Shown here piece by piece: positions 1 through 12,301 of a DNA stretch of 64,000 nt. The notes beneath the pieces are model-generated. The model had not been told where the DNA came from. It made no database searches and worked only from the letters and a program-made list of their open reading frames with translations. Origin of the DNA: Suillus spraguei (taxonomy: Eukaryota > Basidiomycota > Agaricomycetes > Boletales > Suillaceae); NCBI GenBank assembly GCA_016800925.1, contig JABCPU010000152.1, positions 86,913 to 150,912 on the forward strand. The letters are read 5' to 3'. The position numbers and the translations under genes were made by a program. Each line of letters opens with the position of its first letter. The first letter of the stretch is position 1.

Positions 1-354
1 TCACGTCACCACTTTCGCAGCACTGGTCCCAAGAACAGCTCATAGGCCACCACGCTTAACAGTTTCCGTTCTTTGTTGCAGTATATAAATATAGAAATTT
101 CTCTCAACCGGACTGCCTTGATGTCTTCTGCTATCCAAACCTTGGCTTCATCACTTAATGCGTTCTGGTTGGGGGACCGTTGAATAATTACAGTGCCTTG
201 GCTGAGGAACTCCTAACAACGTCGTGGTCACACGGTTGGCAGTTTGCGCAGACACGCCAGAGTCTTTGCATCATGATTTACTTCTTATCGTGAGTTCCTT
301 CCAACGGCATGTACTGATACAACTCTATCATATCTAAACTAAGCGTGGAACGGC

Positions 355-1159
355 ATGCTATGCAGTCCAGCGGATCAATGGAACGAGAAGTGTCTTTCAC
401 CATTAGCTTCTTCCTTGGCCTTTTATTTAGATGAGGCAGACGCGCACAACCGTTGGCACCATGTCACCGCTTTTCTCTGGGATACAGATTACTGTCGTCG
501 CAAGTATGCAGCCTACTTTTTCTCGGATAAAGATAATAAGACTTCCATGCCTATAGCTCACATCCCTCATGGAGACCATCATCTGGCTACCACATCGCAT
601 ATGTCAGAACGTTGCTGAGCGCCTGGCACCATAATGATCCAGCATACGTAATTCCTCCCTATCTGTTACTGGTAGTCCCAACTCTCTTGTCTGGCATCAT
701 TTACTGTCCAAGTATATTCTTATGCCTAGTCATGACGACGCGTGATGCAAATCTGGTTCTGGACCGCGTCGTCAACCCCATTATCGTGCGCTATTTGAAC
801 CCTTCACAGCCCTTGGACCTTGTCTGGATCGGTCAGTTGCTCTGTATCTCAACGGCTTTAGTGCACACCCCACAAGGTTTCACATTCAACGTGCTTGCCG
901 AAATCGTCATGCAGCTGATTTGGTGGACTTGGTCGTTACAGGAGGTCGTGCACCTTCCATGGTTGCATGATATATATTACATCGATGGACAGATACGCAT
1001 CAGTAAGATCTAAATGAGAAATTTGAGACTAAACATACTTAACTTCCACCAGACTGGTACTTTCCAAAGCACACGGTGCAGCTGATCAGGACACCGGACA
1101 AAGTCGACGATCAACCAAATCATTCGAGTTCCCCAGGCACCTCTCTCGCATTCAGTTAA
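355..1159 (+). CDS. Unknown small protein, probably spliced
   Basis: I do not recognise the family. Two overlapping open stretches (355-618 and 612-1002) read on this strand. The second is rich in hydrophobic residues (two or three possible membrane segments around 640-760 and 830-960). A convincing intron lies at 1003-1052 (GTAAGA..CACCAG, 50 bp). It joins the second stretch in phase to a last exon ending at TAA 1157-1159, which supports a real gene rather than a chance frame. How the first stretch connects to the second is not resolved, so the start at 355 is tentative. No mobile-element signature is seen. It lies upstream of, and convergent with, the AVL9-like gene. Confidence 0.35.
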
Positions 1160-1669
1160 CCTTCAAGTACATCACTCATGGAAGATTTCATGGTAGAGTC
1201 TATGCGAAATCGTAGACAACAGCGGCATTTTTGATGCTGAATGTCATCAGCCTATGATGCATGGAGAATGGAGAACACACGTGCTCAAGTTGCGACTCTC
1301 GAGAGCCTAAGACAAGCAAGTCCTTAATCATGCACAAAGTGCTACAGCTGGCGCGATCCCTGCCATCATGATCACGTACTAATTGGGACTGGCTGAGTTT
1401 CCATCGCATTCGAGAAGAGATCATGATGGCGGTCGAGAGCAATGAAATGTTGTTTGGAAAGTATTGCTGTGATCAGGTGAAACCACTGTACACCTTTACA
1501 AAATATACTCTACATATTATCGATGCCAGGAAAAGAGCTTAGGAGGTATACTATCCTCAGGCTCGTGATACATGAGTGTTTGTTCATGTCAAATTACAAA
1601 CATTGCGTGAACTGTATCTGCGATGCAATGAAGTACATAGATCTATGTGTGCCGAGGTCCAAAACCAGT
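1160..1669. other. Intergenic region between convergent genes
   Basis: About 510 bp between the unknown gene and the 3' end of the AVL9-like gene. A few short open frames occur on both strands (for example 1200-1442 minus), but none has a recognisable motif or a supporting splice structure. I see no RNA gene or repeat here. Confidence 0.5.
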
Positions 1670-4600
1670 TCAAAGAGCGATCCCACTTGGCTCTTGCGAC
1701 TCATATCCCTTGTAATCTAAATCATGTTCCGATTCCTCCTCCACCGTGCCCACGCTCGGACGGGGCGATTTCGGTGACGATGGAAGTTGTACTGTGCCTG
1801 AATTAGATAACGAATCTGTGGATGCTACACTCGAGCGAGACATGGAAAACCGTGAAGTGCGACCGGACCAGAAAGACTGTATACCTGCACCCCAGTTTCC
1901 CAACACTGCCTTCGCATCTGACGCGGCTTGCGCGACACTTACGGGCCGTGCAGGCGTACCTAATACAGAATCTTTCGATGTTTGTCTGCTTATATTAGAA
2001 GTAGGCTTGCTCCCCTCAGAGGTAGGAGACGAAGACGGTCCTGCTTCCAATTTTGAGACTTCCACTGGGGTCTCATACGCGCTGCTTGCAAGATCGGAGC
2101 TGAACGAAGCAGAGCTGGCGGTGCGCTGCTGCTGCCACCGTTCACGGACGCCTTCAACTGCTTTGAAGAAGTTCGTTGAGCTAGCGGTGATGGTGCGTGA
2201 GATGGCATCTCGGGTCGGAGCTAGTTGTTGCTCAAGTTTCAGTTCTTGAAGTCCTTCGGACAACCGTATTCCAATGTCCCCAACGACAGAGGGTTTCTCA
2301 TTACACGGGTGACTGTTGGGGTAAAAATAAGTGTTTGAGAGAATCGTTGGAACAAGTTGTCCAACCGTGGCTCGACAATGTCGAAGAGCATAGGGTCTGT
2401 AGACCTCTGCCACACATCATATGCATTCGTCTTAGTGAACTCGGTGATCCAAAGTGGATTGAAGTCGTCGATAGAGTTATCATCTCCTCCTGCACGAGTG
2501 TTTTGAGCGTTGATCATTGTTGTACACGTTCGACACTTACCTGTTCCAGTAATGATCACATTATTCACTTTCCCCTTCGCAAGGAACTCTCGATATCGAA
2601 CAGATGCGAGTGCAGCGGAAACGTACTCTTCGAACTGCAAAATATAAGTCAAAGCATCTGACACATAAGCTAATCCAACCTTGGCTCGTAGGTAATCATC
2701 ACTGCCTTTGAAGCTGTTAAACATATTAGAACCGGAACTGGACAATTTCAAAAGGTGACACACTGCATGGTAGGCTTCATTGGATCTGCATCGTCCCAGA
2801 CATCATTGACATCTCGAACGATCTCATCCATCCATTTTCGGTCGGCAGCTGTTAGGCCCATTAGCCGCTCCAACCTAGGGTTTCGAAACTCCAATGTAGC
2901 TGTTTCCGTCTGGAAATCAAAGGTGAGCATGTTGCCTTGATGACATCTGAAAACCAACATTGATAAGTAGTTCAATCTCCTTTTGTTGAGTCACGAGGGT
3001 GTTTGTACTCCCACATAGCCAGCCTTGTGAATCATTTAATAGGTCCAATTGTTGCAAGGGCAAGTACGGTTGGAAAAACGCATCCTAGACCGTATGATTA
3101 GCTTCGTACACTATTGTGCAAAGCAGAGCACACCTTGCCAAAAATATCTAGCGGTAGACCCATGTATGCCATCATACTTTTGCGATCTGAAGTTCGTAAC
3201 GACTGTGGACACGAAAGTGTAGGCGCACGCGTGGCTAGAGGAGGGGACCCAGAATCCTCCAGCGTTTGCAATAAGCCTAAATGAAAATTTGAGGGTCAGG
3301 AAAAGAAAGGACATATGAATCATTACCAGGGATCAGTGATATGAGCGAGTACTGGTAAGTACACAATCGTTCCACTGGATGACCAAAGAACATGATCTAG
3401 GATGTATTCAATACGGACCGCGTTTTCAATGTTTATAACAAACCTTTTTCTGACACATGAGGGCTTTCAACAGAATGAGCGTGCGATGACGGAAGGTGTG
3501 AACAAACTCCCGGCTATCCACGTCAGCTTCTCAGAATGGTCGGTACTGCGCAACTTACATGCTCGTTCCTGCACAAACAATCAGATATGTTGAATCATCT
3601 CGATGAGTTCTCCCGACCCACCAATATATAATCCACTTTCCGTGAGCTGTGTGCGGAGGGAGATTTCTAGCGACGCGCCAAAATCTACCAGAATACTGGT
3701 ATCCGAGAAGTCGCTTATGAAGCAACATTAGATTTGGCTCCCGTCGAGGTGAATTCAAGCTTACCGTTGCTCGAACAACGCGCGAGTAACGACACCCAAG
3801 CGATCCCTAACAAGTTATATAGTCAAAGGATATGCGCGCTGCATTGCAAACCAACCGAATGGGACCAAAGACTGGCTTCGATGCCAGGACCACAACAGCC
3901 TTTTGAACAATTGACCGAGTCACATCTACATCTTTAACAAGTAATACAGAAGCTGGTATTTGGCGATTGCATCTGTAGAGCAAAAGTTAGGGCCTGACAC
4001 GCATACAATGATATAGAATAATCCGCACGAGATGCCAAAAATCGTCGTAGGTATTGGAGCATTTGGAACAAGATGAAAGTAAGAATAATCTTCTAGAGAC
4101 TAACAGGAGGGTGTTCGTGAGAGCAAGTTCTGCACACGCTTCGTTGTGCTTACCAGATGTGCGCCGTCTGGAAGGGCCAGGAAGGGAAGTATCTTGACGA
4201 TATCTTCATCTTCGAAAATGTCACCATGGCAGAACTCGATCTTCGGACCAACCTGAGTTAAATGTGAGCTTCCAAAGTAATACAGGTATGTTCAGTTATC
4301 ATACCAGATGATTGAAGTCTATGAGTGCAATGCCCAAGACTAATGGGCCTTCCGGGGGTTGTAGTAACATAGACTCCGGCCGTGCTTTCTTTGAATACGA
4401 AGACGCTGCAGAAGTGAATGAATCTGTGTCTGTTGCACCTGATGAAAGAGTTGGCGGATAAGTTACAGCATATGGCATGCTGTATTTGGGCTCGTCAAAC
4501 AGAGCTGCAGAAGGAGCCGCAGATGTGATCGAACTAGTATGCCGAGTGTTCCTCTCACTGAAGGTGTCGCTTACATCGTCCGTTTCTGAGTTGAAATCAA

Positions 4601-4835
4601 TCTCTAAAGAGTCACCCTGTGATCCACTGCGTCTAGCCAAAAAATCCTGAGTGCGTGGAGCAGTGTTGGAGACGTGTCCTGGCGAATGTGGAGGAGATGA
4701 AAGAGAAATTGAACGCTGAGAAGCAGTATCGGCATCGGCATCGTCGTTTTCGCCTTCGTCTTCGGATTCACTGTGATCATTTACGACAAAACCGTCAGTA
4801 ACATGTTCGTCGAAAGTCCTTTCAGTGTTGGACAT
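1670..4835 (-). CDS. AVL9: AVL9-family (DENN-related) late exocytosis protein
   Basis: Multi-exon gene of roughly 800 codons. Known AVL9 proteins act in late secretory transport from the Golgi to the plasma membrane and are distant DENN-domain relatives. The N-terminus is acidic and serine-rich, then reads VLGIALIDFNHLV, and across an intron VGPKIEFCHGDIFEDEDIV and ILPFLALPDGAHL, the hallmark start of the AVL9 domain. Further exons give YFHLVPNAPIPTTIFGISC (about 4,080-4,020), RLGVVTRALF (about 3,790) and FFGHPVERLCTYQYSLISLI (about 3,400-3,340). The C-terminal exon (2,413-1,670) is low-complexity and ends DYKGYESQEPSGIAL. I chose the ATG at 4835 because an upstream in-frame Met (4889) adds an unrelated leader. 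Introns are about 50-70 bp. The gene looks intact; exact exon borders are not all resolved. Confidence 0.85.
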
Positions 4836-5039
4836 GTCGAATATTGATGATTGGTGAAGCTGAAGGCTGTGAAAACTGAGAAGCACCAATCACGGCTTTC
4901 TCATGACACGTGGTTATCCGTCGCCCGCATTGGCTTGCATTGATGTGGCAGTCCACGCTGAGAACATTGAAACCGCTGCGCTCACCAGGACCAGTGTGTC
5001 CTCAAACAAGTTGTCCTGAAAACTGAATTTGTTCTCATC

Positions 5040-6060
5040 ATGCTCAAGTCCGGTGTCATTCTTCTAGTTTTGGCTGCCTCTGCGCTGGCATTACCCACCC
5101 GTTTCATGGATACCCTACAATCCATCTTTTGGACTACATTAGATCTGCCTAAAGTTGAAATTGGCTGGACCGACCCGCGTGTCAATGGTGGACGTTTTCT
5201 AGACGTAAGTGTACCGTCAACTTATATGATCCTCGTCACGTTCAAGTTTGCTTTCAGTTCACGACTCCCAGATACGGGGAACCACTAAATGTCATCATAT
5301 CTAACCAGTCAGATCCCTTTATTTTGACGGATGCTGGCTTTCGTCTGTATTACAAGTAAGCCGCCCGAAAATGTATACTGTATACTCGAGCCTCATTGAT
5401 ATGCCCTGCAAGGTCCATCGGGTTTTCCGAGGAGTGTTTGGGGCTTCATTATGGTCATGTCCACAAGGCAGACCTCGGTGACGGCGACGGGAGGAAATCT
5501 GAGCATATTCTGGCAAGGCAACACTACTTCTCTAAATGGGGAACATGCTGGGAAAGTATAGCAGGTTCGTCTTCCTCCACGTTTCGCCAAATCTTTCGTG
5601 ATTCGGTGTTAAGGAGGAAACCACTTTCGCGCTTGGAAGCAGAATGGCTCAGAAATTGACACGGGAGCATGGTTTTTGGCGTAAGCACCAACACCTCACT
5701 TTTAGTCGCGACTACTAACACTTTATTCCCAGCGTTTCCAAGGAAATGGTGAGTGAACAATCAGTAGAACTTAGGAACTATACTTCATCTATGGCAGGAC
5801 TCCACTAAAAATCACATGATAATTCCGGACGGATATAATATCGGTCGCGATTTGCTTGTCGAAGCTGCCGCATCTGTCAGCCATTGGAATGGCAAATGGT
5901 GGCAGGCTGATGTGGAGTGGCGGAGAGGCCTCCTTGAACCAGGATACAAAGGTTAGCAACTTCCTTTCCTGTGTGGTCATTCCTGACTTGCCATTCAGAT
6001 ATCAATCATGCAATTGCACAAGATGGACGCATTGCGATCCTGACTGTCAATCGACTATAA
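5040..6060 (+). CDS. Secreted protein of unknown function
   Basis: The first exon begins with a clear signal peptide (MLKSGVILLVLAASALALP) and continues WTDPRVNGGRFLD. Splicing short introns gives FTTPRYGEPLNVIISNQSDP, ECLGLHYGHVHKADLGDGDG, RKSEHILARQHYFSKWGTCW, NHMIIPDGYNIGRDLLVEAA, WWQADVEWREGLLEPGYKD and the end AQDGRIAILTVNRL with TAA at 6058-6060. This resembles a multicopy family of secreted proteins that I associate with mushroom genomes; no enzymatic role is known to me. Cys and Trp/Gly/Asp-rich blocks suggest a folded extracellular domain. At least four introns of about 50-60 bp. No defect is seen. It is convergent with RNR1. Confidence 0.75.
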
Positions 6061-6384
6061 TTGTAGCCTTATATTCAGTGGGTGTATTGTTGTCAGTTTG
6101 GACAATCAGGTTGGTGTTATGTTATCATATACCATGTGCATAGGACGTTACCCTGTCGTTTACACTGTGCCTATGTCTATAGTTTCTGTATATCATTATT
6201 GTCATGTGCATGCCGATCCTGATGAGTGCTGACAGACCAAAATCTATCTATTTCATTACAAATACAACAGCTGGTATACAATCGTGCCGAGAAATGTAGA
6301 ACAAATGTGGGTAACAAACAAACGAGTTCATGATCGAATAACTTCCAACGGTGTAAATGAGTACTGACCAACATAACACCTCGG

Positions 6385-9300
6385 TTAACCAGAGCACATG
6401 AGGCAGGCCTCCTTATTCTCTAGCGAACACAACAATTTTGCCTCTTCGAGCTCGCGATCCCTTTGACGCTGAAGGGCAGCGGCGTACTCAGGGTCAACGT
6501 CGGTAGCTTCACTGGGGCCCGACGAATTGGGCGCAACACTGTTGTCGTTGGAATTAGATGGTGGAGGGACTCGACGAAGAGGGGATGGAGATGCGGAAGG
6601 GGTAGGAATACTAGTGGCAGCCTTGTTGGATTCGCTCTGTTGCACCTTGGCTGCTTTGAGCACGCTCTGGTCGATAGTGAACTGAACGGCTTGGGACGCC
6701 GGGCGAGTGCGCAAATAGTACATGCCAGTCTTAAGGCCCTTCTTCCAGCCATAGAAGTGCATACTGGTCAGTTGGCCTACGGTAGGCGACTGCAAGTGAA
6801 TGTTCAAACTCTGACTCTGACAAATGAACGCTCCACGGTCGGCAGCGAGGTCGATGACCTTCTTCTGTGAGATCTCCCAGACAGTTTTGTAAATGGCTTT
6901 GATATCATTTGGTATGCTGGGGATGTTGGCGACGGAGCCGTTATGAGCAATGATCATGTTCTTCATGTCGTCATCCCAGAGCCCACGGTCGACAAGGTCC
7001 CTAAGCAGCCAGGGACATACAACCTGGAATTCACCGGCAAGGACACGGCGAGTATAGATATTACTGATCAAACACGTCAGCTTGTACAACGTGATAACGA
7101 AGTCGAACATACCTAGTGTAAGGCTCGAAGCATTCATTGAAACCAAGAATTTGACTAGTTGATGCAGTCGGCATAGGTGCAACCAACAATGAATTTCGTA
7201 ATCCAGTTTGTGCGATCTTTTCCTTGACACTGGTCCAGTCCCAAAGGTCAGTGGGTGTGACGCCCCAAAGATCATACTGTAGTTGTCCGAGATCGGCGGG
7301 ACTACCCCTGAAAGTCTCGTATGGTCCCTCCCTTTCAGCTTCCTCACAGCTCGCCTCTAGTCCAGCATGATAGATGGTCTCAAAGATCTGAAGATTGAGT
7401 TGCCTTGCCTCAGGTGAGTCAAATGGCAGACGGAGAATCATGAAAGCATCTGCGAGACCCTGGACGCCAAGACCAATAGGGCGATGACGCATGTTGGAAG
7501 TGCGAGCCTCCGGAACGGGATAGTAATTTACATCGATGATGCGGTTCAGGTTGCGGGTGACGACCTTTGTAACATCATGAAGTTTCTGGAAATCATACTT
7601 CCCGTTCGAAATGAAGGTAGGGAGGGCGAGAGAGGCAAGGTTGCAGACAGCGGTTTCCTCCGGCGACGAGTACTCTATGATTTCAGTGCACAAGTTAGAG
7701 GACTTGATGGTTCCCAAGTTCTTTTGGTTTGATTTGCCTACAGGTGATTGTGAGCAAAGAAAGGACCACGAATGACTTCGACGTACGGTTAGCAGAATCT
7801 TTGTAGACCATGAAAGGGCCACCAGTCTCAATCTGAGCTTCAAGGATAGCATACCACAGCTTTTGAGCTGGAACGACCTTATATGCTCGCCCCTCTTTCT
7901 CATACTTCTCATAGAGGACTTCAAATTCATCGCCGTGAACTTCATGAAGACCAGGCGCTTCATTTGGGCAGAATAATGACCAATTTTCATTGGATTCGAC
8001 ACGTTTCATGCTGACAAGAGAAAGTTAGGGTGCTGACAATATCACGGTTGAACACATACAACAAGTCACAAATCCACAGTGCGTAGAACAGATCACGGGC
8101 GCGTGACTCCTCTTTACCATGATTCTTCCTCAGGTCGAGGAAATCAAATACGTCAGGGTGCCACGGTTCAAGGTAAATCGCGAAAGCTCCCGGCCGCTTG
8201 TTGCCACCTTGATCAACATAGCGTGCCGTGGCATCATATGCGCGAAGCATAGGAACAATGCCATTCGAGTAGCCGTTTGTTCCAGCAATGTACGAGCTAT
8301 AAGGCGAGGTGTTACTAATTGAGCAATGTCATAGATTAATTTGACGCACCCAGTAGCACGAATACAATGAATACTCAAGCCGATCCCACCTGCAGTCTTG
8401 CTGATCATAGCGCAAGTCTTGAGGGTGTCGTAGATACCCTCTATGGAGTCATCTTTCATGCACACCAAGAAACACGAGCTCAGTTGGGGATGAGGAGTGC
8501 CACCATTAAACAAAGTTGGTGATGCGTGTGTAAAAAAACGTTCAGACATAAGGTTGTATGTCTCGATGACACTCTCAATATCCTTCTTGTGGATGCCGAC
8601 AGCGACACGCATGATCATGTGTTGGGGACGCTCAGCGACACGGCCATTGATCCTGAGAAGGTACGACCGCTCCAGAGTCTTGAAGCCAAAGCTAAAAAAG
8701 AATCAGTACTGTATCATCGTACATCTTGATGGTTGTACTCACTAGTTGTAGCTGAAATCACGGTCATAGATGATTGCAGAATCAAGACGAGCAGCATTCT
8801 TTTGCACGACCTCATATACATCATCCGCAATCAAACTAGCAGACTTTCCGTTCTTAGGATTAACTTGACGAGGAACATTTAAATACAGATCGAACACCAA
8901 AAGATGTGGAAACATACTGTATTCGTGGAGGTCTTTTACGACAGTGGAAAAGTTCTTCTTAGTTTCCTTGTGGAGATTTGATATTGCGATACGCGCGGCA
9001 AGGACAGCGTAGTCAGGGTGCTTCGTAGTAAGATAGGCTGCCGTCTCGGCGGCGAGGTTCTGTCTCAGGTCAATAAGCGAACAAGGTAAAATATCATATG
9101 AATACTTACATCGAGTTCGACGGTTGTGACGCCTTGGTATACACCTGTGATAACTTTTTTGGCAACCCTGTAGGGTAGTTAGATACATATAAGAGTGACG
9201 GAACTGTTAACTAACTCGATCGGCTCAACATAGTTAAGGTCAAGGCCATAACAGAGTTTATTTATCCTTGCTGTAATCTACTAGGCGATGAGCGATGCAC

Positions 9301-9497
9301 TAAACAGCCTAGTGGGCTTATACCTTGTCGAATTTAACTTCCTCCTTGCGGCTACACGTGAATAGCGCGTTAGATGATGTTGAAACAATGTTCTCTCGTG
9401 CGTTTGCTTACCCATCTGTGCAGAAGAGCACACAAATCAGCTACAGTACGGTAACCAGACTTAGGGGCGACTAACCTCTTTTGAACACGAAAGCCAT
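6385..9497 (-). CDS. RNR1: Ribonucleoside-diphosphate reductase large subunit (class Ia)
   Basis: Catalytic subunit that reduces ribonucleoside diphosphates to deoxyribonucleotides in the cytosol. The start is ATG 9497 (MAFVFKR), followed by an ATP-cone region ([17 protein letters not shown]) spread over tiny exons. The body has LSSCFLV (redox Cys), [38 protein letters not shown], the radical site NLCTEI (Asn-x-Cys-x-Glu), [15 protein letters not shown] and [20 protein letters not shown]. The tail ends in KEACLMCSG, giving the CxxC redox pair used for re-reduction, with TAA at 6385-6387. It is split by about nine short introns. Before the tail is a Ser/Pro-rich linker (about 6,480-6,640). All key residues I can locate are present, so it should be functional; length is about 870 residues, usual for fungi. 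Confidence 0.96.
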
Positions 9498-9953
9498 GGT
9501 AAATCACACCTCAAAGATTGAAATCAAGCAGGAGGAGAATGGCCAAAAAGCTGAGTCTAGTGGTGGGCAAGATCAAGGAAAGGAAAGACGCGTCGCGAAG
9601 AATTTAAGTGGCGTGTGCATTACTCAGCCAAACAACCCAGATAGGATATCGCGTCACGCATGGCCAAAAATTGAATTAAATTACATGTAAATGCACGCTC
9701 ATCGATGCGTCTCGTACTGTGCCATTCAGGCTGGTATGTACATGTATGTGTGCATAGATTAAAGCATGAAATAAAACTGAAAATAAGGAGTCTCTAGCAT
9801 GTTTGCTTATGTAAAATGTCACACTAGATTAGGCACGCTGATCAACAAAAATCGCGTACCGCGTTATTTTGGATTGCTTGCAATTGTGTGGGCATCCAGG
9901 TATCCAAGTTCTAACTGGATCTAATTCATAGCCGTCTACGCACCCGCAACCAG
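9498..9953. other. RNR1 upstream region
   Basis: About 455 bp between the RNR1 start and the next gene on the opposite strand, so it probably carries both promoters. No tRNA, repeat or mobile sequence is seen. A short open frame (9481-9690 plus) overlaps the RNR1 start codon and has no features of a gene. Confidence 0.5.
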
Positions 9954-10555
9954 ATGCCACACACTCAGCAGATTCACGCCGGCGACCCTGCATATGCTTC
10001 TCCCGTAATTCGTCCTCCTTCTCCTGCAAGTTCTGTGGGAACTGCATACGGGCCCGATGACACATCTCTATCTGACTCAGGATTGAGTCAGGATGTTTTC
10101 CAGCGAAAGTGGACCACCAACCTTCGACTTGATGAGCCGAAACATGATGAAGTTCATAACTTGAAAGATCCCTTGATCATTTGTCCCAACGATCCGCAAG
10201 AACAGAAGCGTGCGTGTGTTGAACTTCATCCTCGTTTTGCTAGTTTCTTTGCTGATCACTTCAGTTAGTGCTGTTTGAAGAAATATTACATGGTTTTCGA
10301 CAGCGTGTTCAGCAGCTGGAGGAGGATGAAATATTCCAGCAAACAGTCGTAAACGGTTCTCAAATTGGAAAGGAGCAACTTCCTTCAGCTGACAACGTGG
10401 AGAACTTGATACAGAACATGATAGGTACCTCAATAGGAAACGGAGCAAGCGACATACATGATGGTCCTTGGAATAGGCGTAGCACTGCTCATGCGACTTC
10501 CACTTCCAGCAGCATGAGGACCGCCCCCGGAAAAGGGCGACTAGGACAGTACTGA
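9954..10555 (+). CDS. Unknown Ser/Pro-rich and acidic protein
   Basis: Two consecutive open stretches: 9954-10266 (starts MPHTQQIHAGDPAYASPVIR, Ser/Pro-rich, then DVFQRKWTTNLRLDEPKHDE) and 10265-10555 (LFEEILHGFRQRVQQLEEDE, probably helical, then a polar tail ending GKGRLGQY). The join around 10,210-10,264 contains GT donors and a branch-like CTGAT followed by CACTTCAG. An intron is therefore likely; the donor at 10218 is the one that keeps the frame. I do not recognise the family. The polar N-terminus followed by a helical segment would fit a nuclear or cytoplasmic scaffold protein, but that is only an impression. Confidence 0.5.
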
Positions 10556-10660
10556 CTCATGTTGTAGCCATTTCCACTCTATCGACGAACCTGCTCACTC
10601 AACGTACTAAAATTAATATAGTAGTATGTATAAAATGTACTCTATCGAGTCGGGCCGACA

Positions 10661-12070
10661 TTAATATTCACCACCTTCTGTGAAATAATCCGGCAGCGCC
10701 TGCTGAATCTGCTTCACCTTCTCGTGATAGACCGTCTTGCCGCAGACTTGCAATCGTGGTGCATATATGTTGCAGACCCCCACTTGTCAAACTCCTTGAC
10801 AATGATCCCAATCTCCCGAGGACATTTGCAGAGCCGAGGGATAGCACGCTTTCTGACCTCGTCTTTTCCTTCCAAAAATCTGACCAGCTCTGTGTACATC
10901 CATGTTGGTGCCACGTCGCACCGCAGGACGGCGAGTGTTCGAACTGCGGAGGAACAGCACGCAACCTGTCCCATGCCTTAGAAAGGCGGTGATATCCTGA
11001 TAAAAGTCTCAGTTGCTGCATCGGGCTGACCACCAGCCGCTGCGGCCCCTCGCTCGTTTCCTGAATGTCACCCTCCATGTATGTGTGACCATTACCCACG
11101 CTGGGACAGACAAAGACCGACGTTTGCATGACTTCAAGATACGCCGCGCCTCGCAGATCCCTAAGGTTAAACTCATCCGCGATGGTCATGGCCAGATATG
11201 AATAATGCAAAGAACCAGACATTAGCTTTTGAAGAAGTTGAATCATCGTGTCCATCAGACGTGAGTGCGAACACATCTGAGCGAGTCTGATCAGGCGAGC
11301 AATTTGACCTTCACTTTCCAAAAGAGCTGAAGAGCGGGTGCTTAAAGTTGGGAACATGCGTATTAGGGGGTTGTCGTTGAACAAGGGGGACATATTCCGT
11401 TCAAGGTACTCTTGAATTGCGTCCAATGCCCATGTTTCTGTCGACTTGAAAGTGTACTTGCTGGACACCTTCGCGATGTCTATTAGTCGGCTAAGATCGG
11501 CTTTTGGAGACCGAACTATTACTAGTTCCGAAGGCCTGTCGTGCGAGTATGAGAGGGGTACAGGCGCTTAGATAGCACTCACAGAGCATAGAGTGCCCAC
11601 AAGAAATTTCTGAACTCCTCCGCAGTATCTCCCTGCAGAACGATAGGATGGTCATCCGATGTCCCTTCATCTCTGAATTCACCTTGCGGGAGTGTAAACA
11701 TTGGCCCGAAGAATGATTGATCCTTGGACAAGATTGTGCGATGGACCTACACACCACAAATCATTCAGCTCACATGCACTATCATGATGAACCTTGCTTC
11801 AGATCATACTTTGAATAGTGTGTTCTGCACAAGAAGAACGCAGCTCCCGTCAGTCATGTAGTATGCATCGTCCCTAACGGGACCCTTCGATTCCTCCGAA
11901 ACCATGACAGGAGATTCAAGTTGGCCCGACTCGGATGCTGTAATGTTAACGCCGCTAGCAGTATGGCGTGCTCGCTTTCGCAGTGGTGATTGCGATTGGT
12001 CTCCTATCACTATATCTGGCTCTGGAGAGAATTCATGTAGCGGGATGAATGGTGTATTGGGGCTTTCCAT
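10661..12070 (-). CDS. BTB/POZ domain protein
   Basis: Member of the BTB/POZ family greatly expanded in mushrooms, a protein-protein interaction module. The start is MESPNTPFIPLHEF at ATG 12070. A Ser-rich linker follows, then the BTB core across one intron: VHRTILSKDQSFFGPMFTLP and EFRNFLWALYALP. A helical C-terminal region has WDRLRAVPPQFEHSPSC and TQSWSDFWKEKTRSESVL, with the family's Cys/Trp pattern. Near the 3' end the good frame changes. The frame read through 10,790 ends unnaturally at 10668, while a frame one base over gives VKQIQQALPDYFTEGGEY with TAA at 10661-10663, matching the family's usual ending. The shift sits at a run of five G (minus strand, 10777-10781), so it is either a base-call error or a real frameshift. 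The gene shares a 231-bp divergent promoter region with the aldo-keto reductase. Confidence 0.8.
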
Positions 12071-12301
12071 GTGCGTTGCAGTCTGGAAGATAGAGTCTAA
12101 CAAAAGGTCAGCAGCAATAATATTGTCCCGAGTTCAGAGCAGACCAATTGGATGAGTAAAACCACCGAGATTACTATTATAGATTATCGGTTGCAGTAAG
12201 AGTCAGATGGCGCGGCCCGCCCTAGGCTCTAGTATTAGTGGTAGCTAGAATGTTTTTCAATCACACTTCCCTCATACTTCCTTTCGTTCCCACTCCCAAC
12301 T

